Of a stretch of 64,000 bases of DNA, positions 1 through 10,400 are shown piece after piece. The position numbers and the translations under genes are program-made. The number at the start of each line of letters is the position of its first letter. Position 1 is the stretch's first letter. The notes under the pieces were generated by a model. The model searched no databases, had not been told where the DNA came from, and saw only the letters and a program-made list of their open reading frames with translations. Source of the DNA: Haliclystus octoradiatus (taxonomy: Eukaryota > Cnidaria > Staurozoa > Stauromedusae > Haliclystidae); NCBI GenBank assembly GCA_916610825.1, contig OU744449.1:5583243-5647242 (forward strand), in the 5' to 3' direction.

Positions 1-146
1 TTATTAAACCAATTTTTATATACCATGTCAAGGAATGTTAAATGAATCGTCCATTGAATTATTTGTGAAGAACAGTTGGCTATTCATGAACTATTTCCAC
101 ATGCACTGTATATACTTTATAACTTTCGGGTTTCTTGAGTTTGCAG

Positions 147-260
147 GAGAAGCATGCTGCTGGGCTAAAAAGAGAAGAGCTAGAAAAGGAACAAGCAGCT
201 AAACTTAAGTTACAAAAAGAAAAGCAAGAAAAAGAAATGGATAATCTTCGCCAACAAAAG
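147..260 (+). CDS. coiled-coil gene, first exon in window
   Basis: 38 codons in phase 0 at both ends. Acceptor ttgcag precedes it and donor gtgtgt follows. Lysine and glutamate rich, strongly coiled-coil, starting EKHAAGLKREELEK. Confidence 0.8.
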
Positions 261-3200
261 GTGTGTTTATAAACTTCTGATTTAGCCTCTTATCAACGCA
301 GCACATGCAATTAAGGCACTCCTGATCTATTGATTTTTTTCGGTTCTATATGTGTTTTTTACATCAAATGGAGAGGTTAACTTCCATACTTTCTGTGTAC
401 AGGGACATTCAATTATTAAGGGGCAGTTTTTTTGAAATTTCAAGAATAAATTAGATGTGCTTTACCATCAAAATTTTTGAGGTACAAATTCTATTTTAAC
501 TTGGCGCAAATTATTGTTTTTCATTTCATTTTTTTTGGCTTAATTGTTTTTGTCACGATTTTCTTTAGTGCAAATTATGTCCTTTAAACAAAATATTTGG
601 GATATCTATTTGCATGATCTGAAACATTTTTGTTGTCATCCTCTCAAAATCCTATTTGAACAACCCTGGTGAAGCAAAATGAAAATCATCCTCTCCTGGT
701 GTAGCACTCTAGGTCTGAGACACTGTCAAGCAGATGCAAATCAAACAATTGCAATCCTAATTGGAAAAACGGTTACTTTTGTCGGTCAAATCATTTGTAC
801 TCATATCCACTGAGCTAACCAACGTTTTTCCAGCTTTCTTGTAGTACTGGAAGTGTTAAAACACAGCTCTGTCGGAAGTATGTTAACCATGTTTTTGTTC
901 TTGAAGTGGTTCGTAACCCTTTTTTTAAAATAAAACAAATGTCAGAATCTCATTCGACGGCGAATTTTCAATTCATGAATTCACAATTTAAAATTCAATT
1001 TCAATTCATAAACCAAGCAAAGAGAATCCCACAACAAGATAGATATTGTCGAATAAAGAACGACATATACAAGAAGGTCCATAATATAAGTGGTACAATA
1101 GTTCTTTAGCAAATTAATGGAGTAATTGTTATTTAAATTTTAGGTTTACCTTGAAACAGCGTAGCCTATAATTGTCTTTCATTTTGTGTTTTTATTTTGC
1201 ATGTTACATGACCAATAACTCATTTACCACGCTTTTCAATAAATATAAGTTATATTATAAACATATCTTGAGCTAAATGTTTGTTTTGTAAATTGTAGCC
1301 ATTATTAAGATATTTATTGGATTTGATTAGAAGTTTCTGCTTGAAACATTTTAAAGCAAAAGTCAGTGGCAACAGTTTCTCAATTTTATTAGTAATCTCA
1401 CTGTCGTTTCGGCTAATGTTTTGGCATATTCTCTTGAAAATGGCTAGAGACATTAGCCGAAACGATGTTGAGATTACTAATAAAATTGAGGAACTGTTGC
1501 CATTGACTTTTGCTTTAAAAAAGAAAAAATTTATTGGATTGTTATCAAAAAGTTATAAATTCTGTTTTTTATCGCAGTCGACCAATCAGATCGCAGAAAA
1601 CCTTTGTGATATTTTAGAAGAATATTTCATGCACAGTTCATGAACAATTCATGAACTTAATGAACAGTTAATGAACATTATTTTTATAGTTTCATAAACA
1701 GTCCATGAACAGTCACAAAGAGTTCAAAAGCACTTCATGAACCGGCTCAAGAACTTTTGGGCAATTTCACGTTCATGAACACATGAGCTTCTTTCCGCTG
1801 GGGAGTTCATGAGCGTTAAATAGTCCTATTTTCATGAACTGTTCGCCGAAAAATTTATAAAATGTGGCCTTTCAGTGTTCATCAGAATTCAAAAAATGTC
1901 GTAGCGGTTGTCTTTAATCTACTGCTTTGCTTGTTTGTATATTCAGGAAACTGTTGAAGTCCCTATTGTTATCACAGACGGTGAAACTGAACAACTGAAA
2001 AAAAATTACGAAAGACAGCTAAAGCTGAATGATAAGTAAAGAGAATTTTGTTGAATTTGAATACTGTATCTCTTTTTACTCATTATTGGAGATGTTCTTT
2101 AATATATCTTTCATCATAATGATAAGAAAACGCGAAGCAGTCAATACAACTTTATAATTGAGTGTGTTCGACCAATCGAATTGCTCGATTTTTGTATTGA
2201 CCCGCTTGACGATGACTAATTTAGAATATTAAATAGTTTTTTTTACTAAAAACTAAGTTTTACTTAATATGTTTCCTTTTTACAGACTAAGAAAGCAATA
2301 TGAACTGAGCAATAAAGCATGGGAAGCTAAACTTATAGTTGTACAACAAACGTAAGTAATACTCAGAGTACTTAAAATCAAATAGATATGTTTCTTGAAA
2401 AGACATTTCTTTAATTCCTGAACTGGTCATAAAATGTTGATGAACTGATGCCTATGGCGAAATTTATGGATTCTATATGATCCGAGTTTGTAAAATACTT
2501 TGATTTAAAATATTGCATTCGAATAGTTTAATGAGTTCTTGAATATTGAATAACTCTTCTTCATGAACCATTTCATGAATTTTTCATGATTTAACTGGGT
2601 TGCACATTTCAATTTTATATTTGACAAAGATTGGCGAAATGTAGTTTGCTATTAGAACAGAATTCTCCTACCTATATTTGTAGACAGATTATACAAAGTA
2701 AAAGTCCATTTGAAATACATTGTCTTGATAATGATTTGATCTTTCCCCTGCGAAAAACAGTTCAGGAGTTCATGAACAGTTCATGAACAGTTCATGAACG
2801 TTAAATGGCTTCAATTTTCCTGAACAGTTCACAAACAATTCATAAAAATTTTGGGGCCATATAACATTCATGAACTCCTGAAATGTTTTGGCAGGAGTTG
2901 ACAATAGCTGAAGAAGATTTATCGATTGCTTCTTTGTTATGGATAGTATTTGTTGTACTGTTTAGGCTGCACGCTTTGAAGGATGAAATGTTCACAAGGA
3001 CAACTCTCTACAAACAAGCAGCTAAATTGCAGCACACAGAACTGTGTTATGTGGTATGACCATGGGTATGACGTACTCTCCGCATACTCTTCCTTCTATT
3101 ATCAAATATGTATTATGATATTATATTCATATTATTAAATATGAAAAAATAGTTAAGCAATGGAATAGACTAGACACCGCATATCTAAAACGGCAGGATT

Positions 3201-5376
3201 CTCTATGCAGCTTGAAAATCACATAGAAGTATTCATAAGTAAAAGATTTGTTTAAGTAATTCAATGACTTTCGTAAAATGGCCCAATATTCACAAACTGT
3301 TTGACACAGCTCATAAAGAGTACATAGAAAACAGATCGTTCAATGTTCACACACTGCTTATAAGGTGTTCATGAATATTGGCAAAGATTTTCTCAACCTA
3401 AATATCTCAACAATTATTTTTGCAGGGGAATTGTTTGCACCAAGCTAAAGCATGGATATTTTTAAAGGCGTAAAATTGACCATCGCGCAATACGTGCTCA
3501 TAGTTGAAAAGAAAATGCCAATTTTCAAGTCACAAGTGTAGTAGATTAGAGCATCGCGCAACACATTCAAAGACCTAGAGCAAAGGCCGCAATGAGCACT
3601 TTGATTTCTTTTTTCTTTTGTAGAAGCGTAGTTCGGGTGATCAACCGCTTGGATTTATGCCTTCTCCGCCACATTTACCAGAAGCAAGAAAGTATCAACT
3701 TGTAAGTATATTTAACGATGTCACAGAACTTATTCATACCAAATGCCCTCTCAAAACATGTGCTCAAAGTGCAGAGAAACTTGAAATAGTTCATGAAGTT
3801 ATGATAACTATTCAAACACCCTTGGCCCTCTTGCAATCCTCAAGAATAAAGATAGAGGTATTGAATTCTCTTCTAAAAAGCAGTCCAGGAGATCATCTAT
3901 AGTTCAATAATAGATGTCAATAATCAATAATAGATGGTAAGAAACATTTGACTCTAATTTAGATACTGATTGATTCTATATCATTTCCGGATCCGTAATT
4001 TACCACCTGAAAATAGTGATTTTTCGAGTCAATAATTTGACGACTATGCCTGCCCTACTGGCATATAACGATGCCCTTTTCACAAATTTATTAGAATCTA
4101 TTTGCTCATGTCATTGCGTTATACTCTTCACACCTCTCTGTATTTTCATTCATACAGCCAAGCCTGGTTCAAGCTCCAAATGAAGACAGATGTAAGCTAC
4201 TTTAGTTTTTACACAATATATCTCTTATTTCTTCAATAGGCATTCTCTTGTGAAAAATTCCATGAGTTCATGAACAGTTCATGAACTTCATCAACAGTTC
4301 ATGAACTTCATCAACAGTTCATGCACAGTTGTTTGTGAAGAAATCATGAACTTCTTCAACAGTTCATAAACCTTTTTAGTGTGTTCATGGACAGTTTATG
4401 AACTGATTTATGAGCTCATGAACTTTGTTTCACAGTATTTATGCAGATCGCAGGTCTTGGGTTCAATCCCTGAAGCACGAGAATTATTATTTGGTATCAA
4501 GAAGGGTATACAGCCATAAAACGTACTTCTCTCCGAGAAATTCTTATCTATTAACATGGTACACCACAATTAAATAGCTGCACGCTTACCCGGTTTATGA
4601 ATAAATGTTCAAAAAATTTATTTCAATTGAAAGCTAGACGTTAAATTTCACATCCATAACTGAATAATAAGAAATAATTATTAAGTTAACAGTTACGCAT
4701 GCTACAACTCAAGTAATGTTTATAAACTGTCCATCAACAGTTCACGCATTTCATGGACAGTTCATTAAGTTCATGAATAGTTTTTTCCGCAGGCGGTGTT
4801 TATGAAAAGCACAGAATTTATCCGCTCGTTGTATTTGTTTGAAACGATTTAACTGATTTTTTCAGCGGCGATTGTTTGTTCTCAAAGTTGATTAGAATGC
4901 AATAAATAGTCAATTGTAATTTTAGGTTGTATTTTATTTACGAGATTAATGATTTACAATTTAACGATATGAGATAATTACATATAATATAAAAAGAATA
5001 AACGTTCATACAACCTGGCTCTTCGGTATCTTTGAGTTGTAATATGATGATAATGTCTTTAAAACGACGATAATAATAACGGTGATTCTCTACACTTATT
5101 TTGAACGATTTTGTGTGGCCTTTGAACGATGCCAACACCATGAGAATAACAATATAAAAATTGATTATAAAATATATATAAAAATTGCACGACCAATATT
5201 AACATTAATATTGGTCGGCATTTAAACGAGGCTTGAATCAAACGAGGCCGTAATAACGCTATTTTCAACAGTATTTAACACAAAATGAAATATGCAACTG
5301 CTATATAGATAAAGTCTGATTTAAGTTTGATGTCTTTCTTCCTTCAGTATACAAGACAAATACAATTTCAAAATGA
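147..5376 (+). CDS. 3' part of a coiled-coil protein gene (seven exons)
   Basis: Exons 147-260, 1947-2035, 2286-2351, 2966-3053, 3624-3701, 4158-4191 and 5348-5376 each follow an AG acceptor, most with a T-rich run. All but the last end before a GT donor (gtgtgt, gtaaag, gtaagt, gtatga, gtaagt, gtaagc). Joined, they give 498 bases: 165 codons and a TGA with no internal stop. The first exon is almost pure charged heptads (KREELEKEQAAKLKLQKEK), a clear coiled coil. The coiled-coil character continues through YERQLKLND and KQYELSNKAWEAKL to about residue 110. The tail is proline and serine rich (GFMPSPPHLPEARKYQL), then short and basic to the stop. The 5' part lies outside the window. I do not recognise the family; centrosomal or ciliary coiled-coil proteins look like this, but that is only resemblance. 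The gene converges on lectin gene A. Exon 6 (34 bases) and the last exon are the least certain. Confidence 0.72.
906..1630 (+). mobile_element. interspersed repeat, copy 1 (partner at 63330-63897)
   Basis: About 430 bases from 906 match the reverse complement of 63470-63897 at high similarity, and 1540-1630 match 63330-63480. No coding capacity is visible and it is probably a non-autonomous element. Copy 1 carries an extra foldback segment (1352-1516) that copy 2 lacks, which looks like a nested insertion. Confidence 0.6.
1352..1516. repeat. long inverted repeat (foldback)
   Basis: Left arm about 1352-1425 and right arm about 1443-1516 are reverse complements over roughly 70 bases, for example CTCAATTTTATTAGTAATCT against its complement. 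Short loop. It lies inside the larger repeat 906-1630. Confidence 0.75.
1947..2035 (+). CDS. coiled-coil gene, exon 2 in window
   Basis: Phase 0 in, phase 2 out. Encodes ETVEVPIVITDGETEQLKKN, then a charged helix. The acceptor is attcag and the donor is gtaaag. Confidence 0.75.
2286..2351 (+). CDS. coiled-coil gene, exon 3 in window
   Basis: Phase 2 in and out. Encodes LRKQYELSNKAWEAKLIVVQ. Good T-rich acceptor (ctttttacag) and consensus donor gtaagt. Confidence 0.78.
2966..3053 (+). CDS. coiled-coil gene, exon 4 in window
   Basis: Phase 2 in, phase 0 out. Encodes LHALKDEMFTRTTLYKQAAK and a further nine residues ending in ELCYV. Acceptor gtttag, donor gtatga. Confidence 0.72.
3624..3701 (+). 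CDS. coiled-coil gene, exon 5 in window
   Basis: 26 codons in phase 0. Very strong acceptor (ttttttcttttgtag) and donor gtaagt. Proline-rich tail region KRSSGDQPLGFMPSPPHLPE. Confidence 0.75.
4158..4191 (+). CDS. coiled-coil gene, exon 6 in window (short)
   Basis: 34 bases coding PSLVQAPNEDR, phase 0 in, phase 1 out. Donor gtaagc. Accepted because it links the neighbours in frame; its shortness makes it less sure. Confidence 0.5.
5348..5376 (+). CDS. coiled-coil gene, terminal exon
   Basis: Follows the acceptor tctttcttccttcag. In the phase left by exon 6 it reads YKTNTISK and stops at TGA 5374-5376. AATAAA at 5412-5417 is well placed for polyadenylation. A second frame of the same exon is open to a gtaagg at about 5441 and would serve if exon 6 is not used, so an alternative 3' end is possible. 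Confidence 0.5.
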
Positions 5377-5411
5377 GCATTGCATTTGAGGATATATATA
5401 GAAGCACAAGG

Positions 5412-5417
5412 AATAAA
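5412..5417 (+). promoter_or_regulatory. polyadenylation signal AATAAA of the coiled-coil gene
   Basis: Canonical hexamer 36 bases after the inferred stop codon, in the same orientation. Confidence 0.5.
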
Positions 5418-6619
5418 ACATCGAGACTATTTTGTTCTTATGGTAAGGAATTATTAATATAAATATTATTATGTCTTTGATTTTAATATTTCAAATATAG
5501 TATTTTGGTAATAATTAAGAATATTATTCATTATATTTCATGTACAAATATTATAGTTATGTTTATATCCCATCTAAGCCAATCCCAATTCTCAAACATT
5601 CACTTGATCGTAATGAGTAAAGTGGCTGTGCTAGTTGGCCTCATTTTGAATGGCATATTATTCTTCGCATGCTTGAATCATTATTGATCTATGTCTAGGA
5701 GAATTAGCTCATGTGGCATAGACCTGTGCCACATGCCCCTGTACTTCACTATACCAACGGCCGTTTAGTATACGGGACATGTACCTAATGGAAGAGTAGA
5801 GTAAAGTAGATGTAGAGTAGTGGAACAGTGGGCCTTATGGAGCTAGGCTACATGTGGCAGGGCAACCATTTTTCATTTACGGCAGTAAATTAAATCCTCC
5901 TAAGATCGATTAAGCTGCATTTTTTCTTTTTGCATATATCATTTAGCTACAAAATGGGTAAGCTAGCATTATTGGTTAGTTAGCTGGTTAGTTTTTTGAG
6001 AGAACGCAAGAGTTTAATGGCCTGATGCCCTTCCTGACGCAAACCAACGGTGCTCCTGCCAGGGCCATCGAACATAAGACCATGCGGGCCGTGTTCCAAT
6101 GCCCTAATAACTGCACTATACTGTGAATTTATCAAACATCAAACGAGTTATGTGATGGAATGGTCCGGAGGGAATCTATCATTGCTTTGAGCGTAATGAG
6201 CCGGTCATCTAGAAATCGAAGAGCGGTACAGGTGCCTAGGGTAAAACGTCTCAATTATAAACTATCTAAATTTTGTTCATACGCCTTTGCAATTTCACGC
6301 TTGATTTTATTTCGGCAAATCTCTTTTGTTAAGAGAGCTGCATTGTATTATAAACTGTTATAATAGCTTTTTGGCACAAGATTAGTTCTTCCCTCGTTTC
6401 ACTCACATCTCGAAGAGCAGAATGTCCCTGTAAACTTTTTGTTCTTCGTTCTGGTTAACTAATTGTTGTCTGATTTTCTAGATGCGGTATTAAATTACAT
6501 TTAAATCAATTGAATTATAATTCCAAAGATGTGTTGGAGGATCCCCCTAATTATAGGACCATTTGATTGCAACTCAGATTGATTTGCTGCATCTTTGTTT
6601 TCTTGTTGAAATTGATTTA

Positions 6620-6740
6620 TAGTTAGGCAGCTGAGTTCAGTAAAGAGCATTTAAAACCTTTGCTCTCTGCAAAAAAAGGAGCCACTTGTAGGAGGGTGGT
6701 AAGGGGTGTCTTTGGTAGGATGATACCGTCGGAACGAATT
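6620..6740 (+). mobile_element. partial tRNA-headed SINE (3' part)
   Basis: Resembles the 3' half of the fuller copies at 13253-13624 and 33906-34290: the 'aaagagcatttaaaacc' block, then a diverged 'ggtaggatgataccgtc' end block. Confidence 0.45.
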
Positions 6741-7057
6741 TCTCATTTTAAGAAGATATATTCTCAAATACATTAGCATATGTATTTTCCTGTGGCAGTG
6801 GCCTTGCTTCATCTTTATACGATGTTTAATAAAGCTGTTAACAGGAATCACAACCACGAGAAGCTCCGTACCAGCAATAACACTCACTTCATGTCGAGAC
6901 AATTAGTTGATATAGAAATAGAAAATTTCTTTTTCTGAATTATCTTTGTATATATTTTATTATATTATATTAAATTGAAATGCATTAGTTAATAATTCAT
7001 TATATCTATATTGTATGGTATTTATTATTCTCGTAACCTATACACATTATGATTTTG

Positions 7058-7063
7058 TTTATT
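7058..7063 (-). promoter_or_regulatory. candidate polyadenylation signal of lectin gene A
   Basis: TTTATT on the + strand is AATAAA on the - strand, 75 bases past the stop codon. A second candidate is at 7021-7026. Confidence 0.4.
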
Positions 7064-7137
7064 ATATCGTCAATGAGGAGTATAATTAGCCATCACTCAA
7101 TGTCTCTGCTACTCGAACATAAACTTATACAAATGAT

Positions 7138-7447
7138 TTAACCAACTTGGTTTGTAACACATTTATATGTTACGACGCCGTATTTGTGTACTCCAGGGCA
7201 TGGATCACCTAATTCCTTTGAAGATGCATGGTAAGAACAAGATCGTAATCCATCGCACTTCTTTTTCACATCAGCCAATACTGTTGGACTTATACAATTT
7301 GTTACAGTGTATTTACCGGAGCGACAAAATTTCAATGATTGACGTCCATATTCTGCTGCGACAATTTCAATCATCTCTCCTGCTTTGCATGATGGTGCAA
7401 GTCTTCTATTTTCACATGCAGCTAATGATGTTGGTGTCGGCGTAGCG
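7138..7447 (-). CDS. gene A exon 21: SUEL lectin domain 13 and stop
   Basis: YGRQS, GDPCPG loop, KYGVVTYKC, then TNQVG and TAA. Excellent acceptor (ttgtttctttttctttacgttag, read on the - strand). Terminal exon. Confidence 0.88.
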
Positions 7448-10400
7448 CTAACGTAAAGAAAAAGAAACAATATTATATCATTATAGTTGATATTATATCA
7501 TTATAATTGATATTATATCATTATAGTTGATATTATATCATTATAATTGATATTATATCATTATAGTTGATATTATATCATTATAGTTGATATTATATCA
7601 TTAGAGTTGATATTATATCATTATAATTGATATTATATCATTATAGTTGATATTATATCATTATAATTGATATTATATCATTATAGTTGATATCATATCA
7701 TTATAGTTGATATTATATCATTATAGTTGATATTATATCATTATAGTTGATATTATATCATTATAGTTGATATTATATCATTATAGTTGATATTATATCA
7801 TTATAGTTGATATTATATCATTATAATTGATATTATATCATTATAGTTGATATCATATCATTATAATTGATATTATATCATTATAGTTGATATTACATTG
7901 ATAAACTAAGATTATGCACTCCGCAACAGTTAAATTTCCAAAATTAAATATATATAGACTTTTTTATTATTAAAGACGAATCCTTTAGTCTATTATCAGA
8001 CAATATCGTGTAGTTTCTCCTTAATGCTATATTAGAATCATTGGATTGGGAAGTGAGTGCATTTCCTTTAATATTGCAAAAATTTGGAATTCAATCTATC
8101 ACATCCATGTATATACATTTTTTTATTTTTTTCATTACATACATAACTTTTTATTATGCAAAATCACTCAATAAAAATGAACTTTGGTTAAAAATAGGAA
8201 AATTATATTTTCATTGCTTTATACTAAATATTTAAATTTAAAAATATATTGACTGTCAATCCACATGTATTTGTCCGAAATTTTAGACCTAATCGGATCG
8301 TAAATTGGTAAATCCATTTCAGGAGTTTTTGGCTTGCTTGGTAAGTTATCCTAAACATTCGGCTCTTCTCGACCAAGAGTATGTCGATTTGAATGGAGAT
8401 CAACCTTTGCTGTGTTGTCGAACAGTCATTGCAAAGATGATTTCATTGTTTACAGTAAAGCCTAATTCAATACTAAAGTTACAACATGCCAAGACATAGC
8501 TTGTTCTGCTGCAAGGTATTTTGCCATACGCCAACGGAAAAGGCAATGGCAATGATCTGGTTTAATCTTGCGTTCAATCTGAGTTCCATATACTATTCGG
8601 TGTAAAGAAACAAAATGGAAAACTAAGAAGATATGGATATTGAATTTCATGAGTATTTATAGTTCTGATGTTTGCTAGGACCCATTCACTGTGTATGTAC
8701 TTATATGAAAAAGTTGCTCAATTATACTGTTTCCTGCTTCAGTCATTGGAACTATTAGGAAGAATGAAGTTAAAGAAAAATCCCTATATGTTATGCTAAA
8801 TTATTATACCTTGCTTTGCATTCATATTTCACTTCGAGATACTTGGAGAAGCCTTTACATGGTTCACCAAAAAGACGTGTTGAAGCATCAAGATAACAAT
8901 TATTATGTCCATCACACAATTTCTTCATGATTGATAATGTTTTTGGTTCTACACAATTTCCTATGTCAAACGATCTTTTTGCAGCCCTACATTCTAATTT
9001 TGAAGTGCGTCCAAAATTAGCTTCTGTGATGGACAAACCTTGACCTTTAGGACATGATATTGTTTGACTGCGGTGTTCTTCACATAGCACATTCCTCTTG
9101 TATCCATTCCTGTTATTGAAAATTATATTACCACTTTATCAATGACATGTCCATTTCTCGAGGAGAAGACTTAGTATAGTGCTATGCGTCGTTGTTCGAA
9201 TGTTTTGGGGCACTATTCACGCATCATCACTTTTTTGGGTCACACATTATTAATGTTGGTTTCCTAGATCAAAATTTTCGGTTTGAACAAGCTGTGAATA
9301 TGGTATGCTACTGTGCTATATGATGCTCGTAAATGGCATTTTTAATATAGAAAGTCAAGAAATAATTCATGTTTTGATAATTCGGGGTGTCCTTTCCAGC
9401 AAAACCTACTGCTCTGATGTGCTAGTGTATTTTCAATGGCCCACCCTCATACGGAAGGTACCGAAATAATCACAGAGGGTCCATTTAAACAGAGTACAAC
9501 ACATGCATGTGAATGCTGATTTTTCGTATGGGACACGTGGTTTCCCCTTACTCATTGAAATTAAGATATGGAGTTTCTTAAGAGATTACAAACTAGTATT
9601 ATTCAAAACAGCAACATTTCTCTTTCGATAAAATGAAAATATCTTCAACTGAAGCTCTAACAGTCAAACCTGTCGATCACAGATATGTGAGTTTATCTCG
9701 GCAGGGATTGAAACATAAGAGCCTGCCTGCAACCAAATTGGGCCAAGTAAAGCAATGTCGAGATAGATCTTTACATGAAGTGGAATACGAGCGATATCAT
9801 TACAATTATCAACATTTAGAAACTAGATTAGAACTGGCAAAGAACTCTGAAGGAACTTATTTCACACAGACAAGATTTTCAATTGTTTGAACCTGTTTGA
9901 CTTTCAGATGTAGTCATTTCTGTTCTAATTGTTTACTTACCCTGGTATACATTTGTAGTTTACTTCTAAATATTTCGAGAAGCCAAGGCATGGATCCCCA
10001 TATACATTATCCGATGCAACGACATAGCATCTTGACATCCCTTGACATTTTGCTTTGACTTCTAACAAAGAATTTGGTGCCTTGCAATCTGTCACTTGAT
10101 ATTTTCCGCGACGGCATATTCCTTCTGATGTACGGCCATAATTTGCTCCTACGACATCGATGACTGTCCCAGTTGGACAAATGATATGTGAGCCAGCATT
10201 TTGACATGCAATGTTTAGTTTCTCTGCAGGAGCACCGCTGTTGGGAGAGTTAAATAAAAACAATTTATTTCTAGTTAAAGGTATATAGAATTGAAACAAA
10301 GATGACCTTCCCTTTCTTCGATCATTGATGATCACAAAGCAAACGCGTGAAACTCAAAAGAGATTTTCAAAATGGCGCACCCCGTACAAAATTATCGAAG

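Larger units (their letters stand above)
261..1946. other. intron with interspersed repeats
   Basis: No exon seen. Holds copy 1 of a repeat also present inverted at the far end of the window (about 906-1630), an inverted repeat inside it (about 1352-1516), and a GTTCATGAAC-rich patch at about 1630-1830. Confidence 0.6.
1630..4800. repeat. dispersed GTTCATGAAC palindrome clusters
   Basis: The ten-base palindrome GTTCATGAAC and near forms (agttcatgaacagttcatga) occur in patches at about 1630-1830, 2560-2590, 2758-2880, 3290-3385, 4258-4440 and 4725-4785. All are in introns of the coiled-coil gene. A smaller patch lies at about 19720-19800. Confidence 0.7.
5418..7137. other. convergent intergenic region with SINE scraps
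   Basis: Lies between the 3' ends of the coiled-coil gene and lectin gene A. It contains partial SINE matches at about 5697-5730, 6185-6265 and 6620-6740, and a more GC-rich repeat-like stretch at 5985-6125. No supported gene. Confidence 0.55.

Noticed and set aside
7167-7445. Long + strand frames opposite SUEL exons (also at 14347-14625 and 17283-17543).
   Set aside because: They are antisense shadows of the lectin exons; the - strand frame carries the domain signature and splice sites.
7471-7895. Regular repeats resembling a CRISPR array.
   Set aside because: Units are contiguous with no unique spacers and the genome is animal; it is a minisatellite.
9633-9890. An 85-codon + strand frame in an intron of gene A.
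   Set aside because: No splice context, no recognisable domain and no codon bias; probably chance.
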